From: DAISJI01 sp964559835
GTDB taxonomy: Bacteria; Acidobacteriota; Terriglobia; Terriglobales; Acidobacteriaceae
Length of the DNA stretch: 64,000 nt
Direction: 5' to 3'
Assembly (NCBI GenBank): GCA_964559835.1
Contig: CAZLJE010000021.1
Span: 1 to 64,000, forward strand
Under the pieces are notes generated by a model that was not told where the DNA came from, did not search any database, and saw only the letters and a list, made by a program, of their open reading frames with translations. The number at the start of each line of letters is the position of its first letter. The first letter of the stretch is position 1. The position numbers and the translations under genes are program-made. Shown in pieces: positions 60,342-64,000 of this stretch.

Positions 60342-60672
60342 GATCTCCTCGCAAGTGTCGTACCGGCTGGTGCGTGACGGTGTCAACGTTATACAACCGC
60401 TAACACCCGGCTGTGCAGCAAAAGGCGATTTCCCATTTGGCGAAAACCGGCTTCCCTCCGCGCCAGAAGCACGGTTCAAAGGCTTGTCACCCAGCGCGCC
60501 GGAAAATATCACAACCTCCGGTGGAAAGTAACTGGGAAGTGGGATAAGGCGAGAGGCTGCTTTACTGGTACACACTCTCGGTGTAAGCTGCGCAGCACAG
60601 AGGCGTGCATTTTCCGCTTCCTTCGCACCTCCAGCGGCCGCACGCGATACGAGAGCTACGCCCCGACTCACT
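60342..60672. other. Divergent spacer between tssL and the repeat protein gene
   Basis: 331 bp without a gene. Possible promoters for both directions are expected, but I cannot place them firmly; TTGACACCGTTATACAAC-like elements are on the minus strand near 60390. Confidence 0.4.
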
Positions 60673-62487
60673 ATGATGGAGTTCGCTTCCCGTTACGTAT
60701 TGGAACGCTCGCTGATCAAGCGGACGGTCGAAACCTTCGCCGCCGGCGACCGCCAGACGCAGGAACGTGTCATGGTGCACGTGTTTTCGGCCTCGGAGCA
60801 CGGGCTGAACCCGTCCAGCCTGCCGGAAGAAGTGTTGCAGAAGTTCCACGAACTGACGCGCGCCCAGGTGCGGATCCGGGCGGTTGGGGTGGACCCCGGC
60901 ACGAAGTATGCCTACGTGGTCACGCCCGAGATCGACACCGAATACGTCTCCGTTTGGGGCATGGAGCCGCCCGCGGGGCTGGCTCCGTTCTCGACGGCGA
61001 TCATCGGCAATCAATTCGGCGACGTGAGCGCACGTACGCCTGAGGAACGAGATACTCCTCCCGCTCAACCAGAGCCGGCTGTGCTCGAGCCGTATGTCCA
61101 GGCGCTGGAGACCCCCTCGGTGGGAGAGCCGGGGGCGTTCACCAAGGAGTTCCTGGCGCTGCAATCACGCGCAGCGCAGCCTGCTCCGGCCGCTCCGGCT
61201 GCTCAACCTGCCGCCCCTGCTTTGACCAAGCCGTTCGCCGCGCAGCAGGAACGCGGAATTTCGAAGCCGGCGTCACATCCCGACGGCGAGCCCAGCTTGA
61301 CGGCCGTCCTGCGTGCGGTGGATGCCGCCAGTGGGCATCCGGAACTGTCATCGCCGTTGCCCGCCGACGAGAAGCGCAAGGCAGTGCCCGACATCGCGCC
61401 GCCGCCCGCGCTACCGGCCGCACCTGCCAAAGCCGCCGCAAGCGACGGACCGTCGTTTACAGCACTGTTTTCCTCCGCTCCCGCCGCGCCGGCGCAAGCA
61501 TCTCCAGCCGTGTCTGCGCGGCCCGTGGAAACCGCTGCCAAGCCGCAAGCGGGCGCGTTCACCGCGATGTTTGGCGCCGAAGAAGCCAAATCTCATTTGC
61601 AACCGCCCGCACCGCCGATTCCCGTCGCACCGGCTTCGGCTGCTCCCAGACCTGGGGCGTTCACCGCGATGTTTGGCGCGGAAGAGGCAAAGGCGCATCT
61701 GGAACGGCCTCGAATCACGCCGCCAGCTCCGCCGCCTCCGGTCGCGCCGGCACCAAAGGCGGGCGCGTTCACCGCTATGTTCGGGTCGGAACAGACGAAG
61801 GCGCATTTGGAGCCGAAGCCGGTAGCGGGTGCCTTCACCCGCATCGACGCGCCGGGGTTGCCGCCAAATCGTCCCGCGGTTCCGAGCACGCCCGCGGCGC
61901 CGCCGCCCGTGGCTGCCGCGCCGCCTGCTCCTGCATTTCCACCGGTGGCGAGCGCGCCGGCGTCGAACGCACCAGCATCACCGGCCACGCGCTTCTTCAA
62001 AGGCGCGGACGCGGTATCCGCCACGCCGGCGGCGCCGGTCATACCAGCCGGTCCCAGCGAATATACGAGGGTGGTGAAGTTCTCGGACGTGGTGAAGCAA
62101 GCAGCGCCGGCAGTGCCTCCAGGCGCCGGTGTCCCGCCCGCGGGAGTGCCTGCGAACATCAACGTTTCCGGGCCAAGCTTCAGTCCGCCGGTGATGCCTG
62201 GATACCCGCCTGCAGTGCCGCAAGTACCGGGTGTGCAGTACCAGCCGCCACAGATGCCGCAATATGTGCCGCCGCAAATGCCGGCCCAACCCTACGGCGT
62301 CCCGGCGATGCAGCCGCCGCAGATGCCCCAATATCAGGCGCCGCAATTCCAAGCACCGCCGGCGCCGGCACAATCGGTTCCTGACGCCGGAAAACCGAAG
62401 TCTTGGATGCCGCTCGTGATCTTGTTTCTGGGATTGACGGTGCTGGCGCTGCTGGTGGTGCTGCTGTTCGCGCTGAAGGGGCACTGA
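60673..62487 (+). CDS. T6SS-associated Pro/Ala-rich protein with GAFTxMFG repeats
   Basis: The 604-aa protein has a conserved N-terminal domain (1-115), then a long Pro/Ala-rich disordered stretch that contains repeated short motifs: GAFTKEF (about 155), SFTALF (about 256), GAFTAMFGAEEAK (about 294 and 329), GAFTAMFGSEQTK (about 365) and GAFTRID (about 386). A Pro/Gln-rich segment (about 500-575) leads to a C-terminal membrane span (about 578-600). It is the only opposite-strand gene between tssL and tssK. Its role is unknown; scaffold or docking is a guess. Confidence 0.65.
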   Translation: MMEFASRYVLERSLIKRTVETFAAGDRQTQERVMVHVFSASEHGLNPSSLPEEVLQKFHELTRAQVRIRAVGVDPGTKYAYVVTPEIDTEYVSVWGMEPPAGLAPFSTAIIGNQFGDVSARTPEERDTPPAQPEPAVLEPYVQALETPSVGEPGAFTKEFLALQSRAAQPAPAAPAAQPAAPALTKPFAAQQERGISKPASHPDGEPSLTAVLRAVDAASGHPELSSPLPADEKRKAVPDIAPPPALPAAPAKAAASDGPSFTALFSSAPAAPAQASPAVSARPVETAAKPQAGAFTAMFGAEEAKSHLQPPAPPIPVAPASAAPRPGAFTAMFGAEEAKAHLERPRITPPAPPPPVAPAPKAGAFTAMFGSEQTKAHLEPKPVAGAFTRIDAPGLPPNRPAVPSTPAAPPPVAAAPPAPAFPPVASAPASNAPASPATRFFKGADAVSATPAAPVIPAGPSEYTRVVKFSDVVKQAAPAVPPGAGVPPAGVPANINVSGPSFSPPVMPGYPPAVPQVPGVQYQPPQMPQYVPPQMPAQPYGVPAMQPPQMPQYQAPQFQAPPAPAQSVPDAGKPKSWMPLVILFLGLTVLALLVVLLFALKGH

Positions 62488-62496
62488 GAACCACGC

Positions 62497-62577
62497 TAGG
62501 TCGTAGGTGGTAAGTCGTAGGTCGCCAAGATTGCTAATATCAACACCGACCTACCACCTACGGCCGCCGACCTACGA
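62497..62577. repeat. Inverted heptamer pair GGTCGTA
   Basis: Left arm 62497-62526 (AGGTCGT, AGGTGGT, AAGTCGT, AGGTCGC) and right arm 62548-62577 (GACCTAC, CACCTAC, GGCCGCC, GACCTAC) are inverted. The right arm gives tssK its TAG stop. Confidence 0.85.
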
Positions 62578-63921
62578 TTCCAGGATCACCAGTAATTCCA
62601 ACTCGACGTTCGGGAGTTCTCCCGGAACATAAACGCCGACCTGCCGCGTCTGCACTATGTGTTCCCAGCAGCCGCCGGCGCGTGTCACGCTGAAGTACTG
62701 GTACTCGACTTTGGCCGAGATCGCCGACGGCGGTACCGGCATATGCATGAGCTGCATGCCGGGCATGGCGCGCTTGACGAGTTCGGGAATGAATTTCGCC
62801 GAGCAGAGCTTGACGATGTGCGGAGTCTTGGTGATGACGTCGGCATCGCTGGCGGAACTGCGCACCCCGAGCACCCAACGCGAACGGTTGAGGCAGCGCT
62901 GGTCGACGAGGTCGCCCTCGTAGAAATACCGGTCAAGCGCGCGCAACGGGACCGCGATCGTCTGGCTGGGAACGATGATCTCCAGGTGCCGGCGAATGTG
63001 ATCGTCGAGCGCGTAGAAGCACTTGTCGAGATTCAGGTGATCGTATTTCGGCAGGTCGCGCGGGTGCACTTCGAACCCGAAGGTGCAGAGCGCGCCCGCC
63101 AAACGCGACAGTTCGCAGAACAGCTCCTCCGGATGCGCGCGCTTGGAGCGAAGCAGGTGGCGCAGCGTCGAGGCGCTGGAATTGATGGTGTGCAGAAACC
63201 AGAAGGACGCGACGTCTGTGGCCGACATGCCCGCCTGGAAGCGTCCGCCGGCTTCCTGGCCGCGCAGCGTCGCGCTTTTTTCGTCGAGGATCTCGATGAT
63301 GCGGTGGACGAGAAACACCAGCCGCTCGCTGGCGGTCGCGCGCAACGCCGGCGGGATGAATATCTCGTCCAGCATGTAGCGGGCCGCGCCGTCGCGGATC
63401 ACGCGCGCGATGGGCAGGGTCTCCATGCCCTCGGCGGATTCGGAATCGAACAGGAGGCGGAAATTCTTACGTCCGAGGCAGATCTGTTTTTCGTCGCGCC
63501 CTGTGTTCTCGTCCGCCAGCGTCTGCATGGACCCGACGTATCGTGCGCTCGCGTTGGCCTCTTCGGGGGTGGCACAATTCTGGCCGTCGGGAACCAGCGA
63601 AGGAATTGCAAGGAACACCGTGATCGAACTCCGCGAAGGCGGGAAGAAGTCGCCGATCTCGCGCACCGGCGGCAGCGGATCGCATTGCGGCATCTCGAAA
63701 GGCAGGCCATCGGCGAAGATGCCGCGCGCGTTATTGACGGCGACGGTCCCGTTGCGCAGCGAGTCGGCGTCGATCTGAAGGCCGACGAAACCGTAGGCAT
63801 CGCTCCACAGGTGCTCGGCGGCGAAGCGGACCGAGTCCTCGAAATAGCGGCCTTGCGCCTGGAAATGGTGCGGCCCCAGGTACATCCCCTCCGACCACAC
63901 GAGCCTGGTGAGAAACTTCAT
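62572..63921 (-). CDS. tssK: T6SS baseplate subunit TssK
   Basis: The 449-aa protein has the TssK start MKFLTRLVWSEGMYLGPHHFQAQ and the middle and head domains of the baseplate adaptor that links the sheath to TssL/TssM. It completes a tssK-(opposite gene)-tssL-tssM arrangement. TAG stop lies in a heptamer arm. The locus continues past the window end, so other tss genes should lie beyond 64000. Confidence 0.92.
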   Translation of the reverse strand: MKFLTRLVWSEGMYLGPHHFQAQGRYFEDSVRFAAEHLWSDAYGFVGLQIDADSLRNGTVAVNNARGIFADGLPFEMPQCDPLPPVREIGDFFPPSRSSITVFLAIPSLVPDGQNCATPEEANASARYVGSMQTLADENTGRDEKQICLGRKNFRLLFDSESAEGMETLPIARVIRDGAARYMLDEIFIPPALRATASERLVFLVHRIIEILDEKSATLRGQEAGGRFQAGMSATDVASFWFLHTINSSASTLRHLLRSKRAHPEELFCELSRLAGALCTFGFEVHPRDLPKYDHLNLDKCFYALDDHIRRHLEIIVPSQTIAVPLRALDRYFYEGDLVDQRCLNRSRWVLGVRSSASDADVITKTPHIVKLCSAKFIPELVKRAMPGMQLMHMPVPPSAISAKVEYQYFSVTRAGGCWEHIVQTRQVGVYVPGELPNVELELLVILES

Positions 63922-63930
63922 GCTTAAACC

Positions 63931-64000
63931 CAGTTGTCAGTTGCCAGTTTCTAGACTTGGATCCAATTGCCAGACGCTCTTAACTGGCAACTAGCAACTG
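63931..64000. repeat. Inverted heptamer pair GTTGCCA at the window end
   Basis: Left arm 63931-63953 (CAGTTGT, CAGTTGC, CAGTTTC) and right arm 63981-64000 (TAACTGGCAACTAGCAACTG) are inverted; the right arm touches the window edge. Confidence 0.75.

Noticed and set aside
3312..64000. Heptamer arrays as CRISPR arrays
   Set aside because: Repeats are 7 bp with no unique spacers and no cas genes, which does not fit any CRISPR type.

Overview
The window is about 64 kb of high-GC bacterial chromosome. It most resembles a soil Acidobacteriota genome of the Terriglobia/Koribacter type. This rests on the mix of ADOP/MacB-type permeases, an AMMECR1-type protein, multi-module CarboxypepD_reg proteins, a T6SS protein with repeated GAFTxMFG motifs, and very abundant intergenic repeats. 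It is inferred from gene content, not from a marker phylogeny. A 100-N gap (36701-36800) shows it is a draft scaffold. There is no phage, integrase, transposase, rRNA or CRISPR array; the only tRNA is tRNA-Ser(UGA).

Layout. 1-1.7 kb: Clp-fold SDH-type protease of unlike composition. 1.8-9.4 kb: trpE and, separately, trpG, with an MBL hydrolase, glutamate dehydrogenase, pgsA, an AMMECR1 protein and a HAMP/pilin pair. 9.5-16.9 kb: signalling (GAF-GGDEF cyclase, GvpL/F protein, REC-GAF histidine kinase, sigma-54 response regulator, DksA-like protein). 17.2-22.6 kb: AsmA-like giant, TPR membrane protein, SpoIIE/RsbU phosphatase. 22.8-26.9 kb: TetR-HlyD-ABC-permease exporter operon. 27-35 kb: small envelope proteins, polysaccharide deacetylase, the yceD-rpmF-plsX-fabD cluster, pilin, YtxH protein and ddl. 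35-43 kb: three MacB/ADOP permeases, pyrophosphatase, a pseudo-receiver. 43-53 kb: serine hydrolase, GNAT, amidohydrolase, DUF2306 protein, MFS transporter, tRNA-Ser, secreted phosphoesterase with carboxypeptidase-regulatory modules, small HTH protein. 53-64 kb: ppk1, two tiny basic proteins and part of a type VI secretion locus (tssM, tssL, tssK) with an opposite-strand Pro/Ala-rich repeat protein inside it.

The most striking feature is not a protein. Most intergenic spacers carry a short degenerate tandem array with a strict 7-bp period. The heptamer differs from site to site (GTGATCA, GGGCGTA, GTTGTAA, AGTAATA, GGTCGTA, CTCATGG, GGGTCGC and others), yet within a site the array usually occurs as two arms in inverted orientation. 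Arrays usually start within about 15 nt of a stop codon and in several cases supply it. Three inverted pairs enclose exactly one gene: two enclose four-helix-bundle (S23/Avd-like) genes, one of them frameshifted, and the third encloses a small AT-richer exported protein. This looks like an uncharacterised family of heptamer-arm elements, possibly mobile, possibly acting as 3'-end hairpins. Separate families of perfect hairpins (7-nt loop or TKAC loop) and of ACACGAAGG-like repeats are also scattered through the window, and two of the hairpins lie in frame inside coding sequences.
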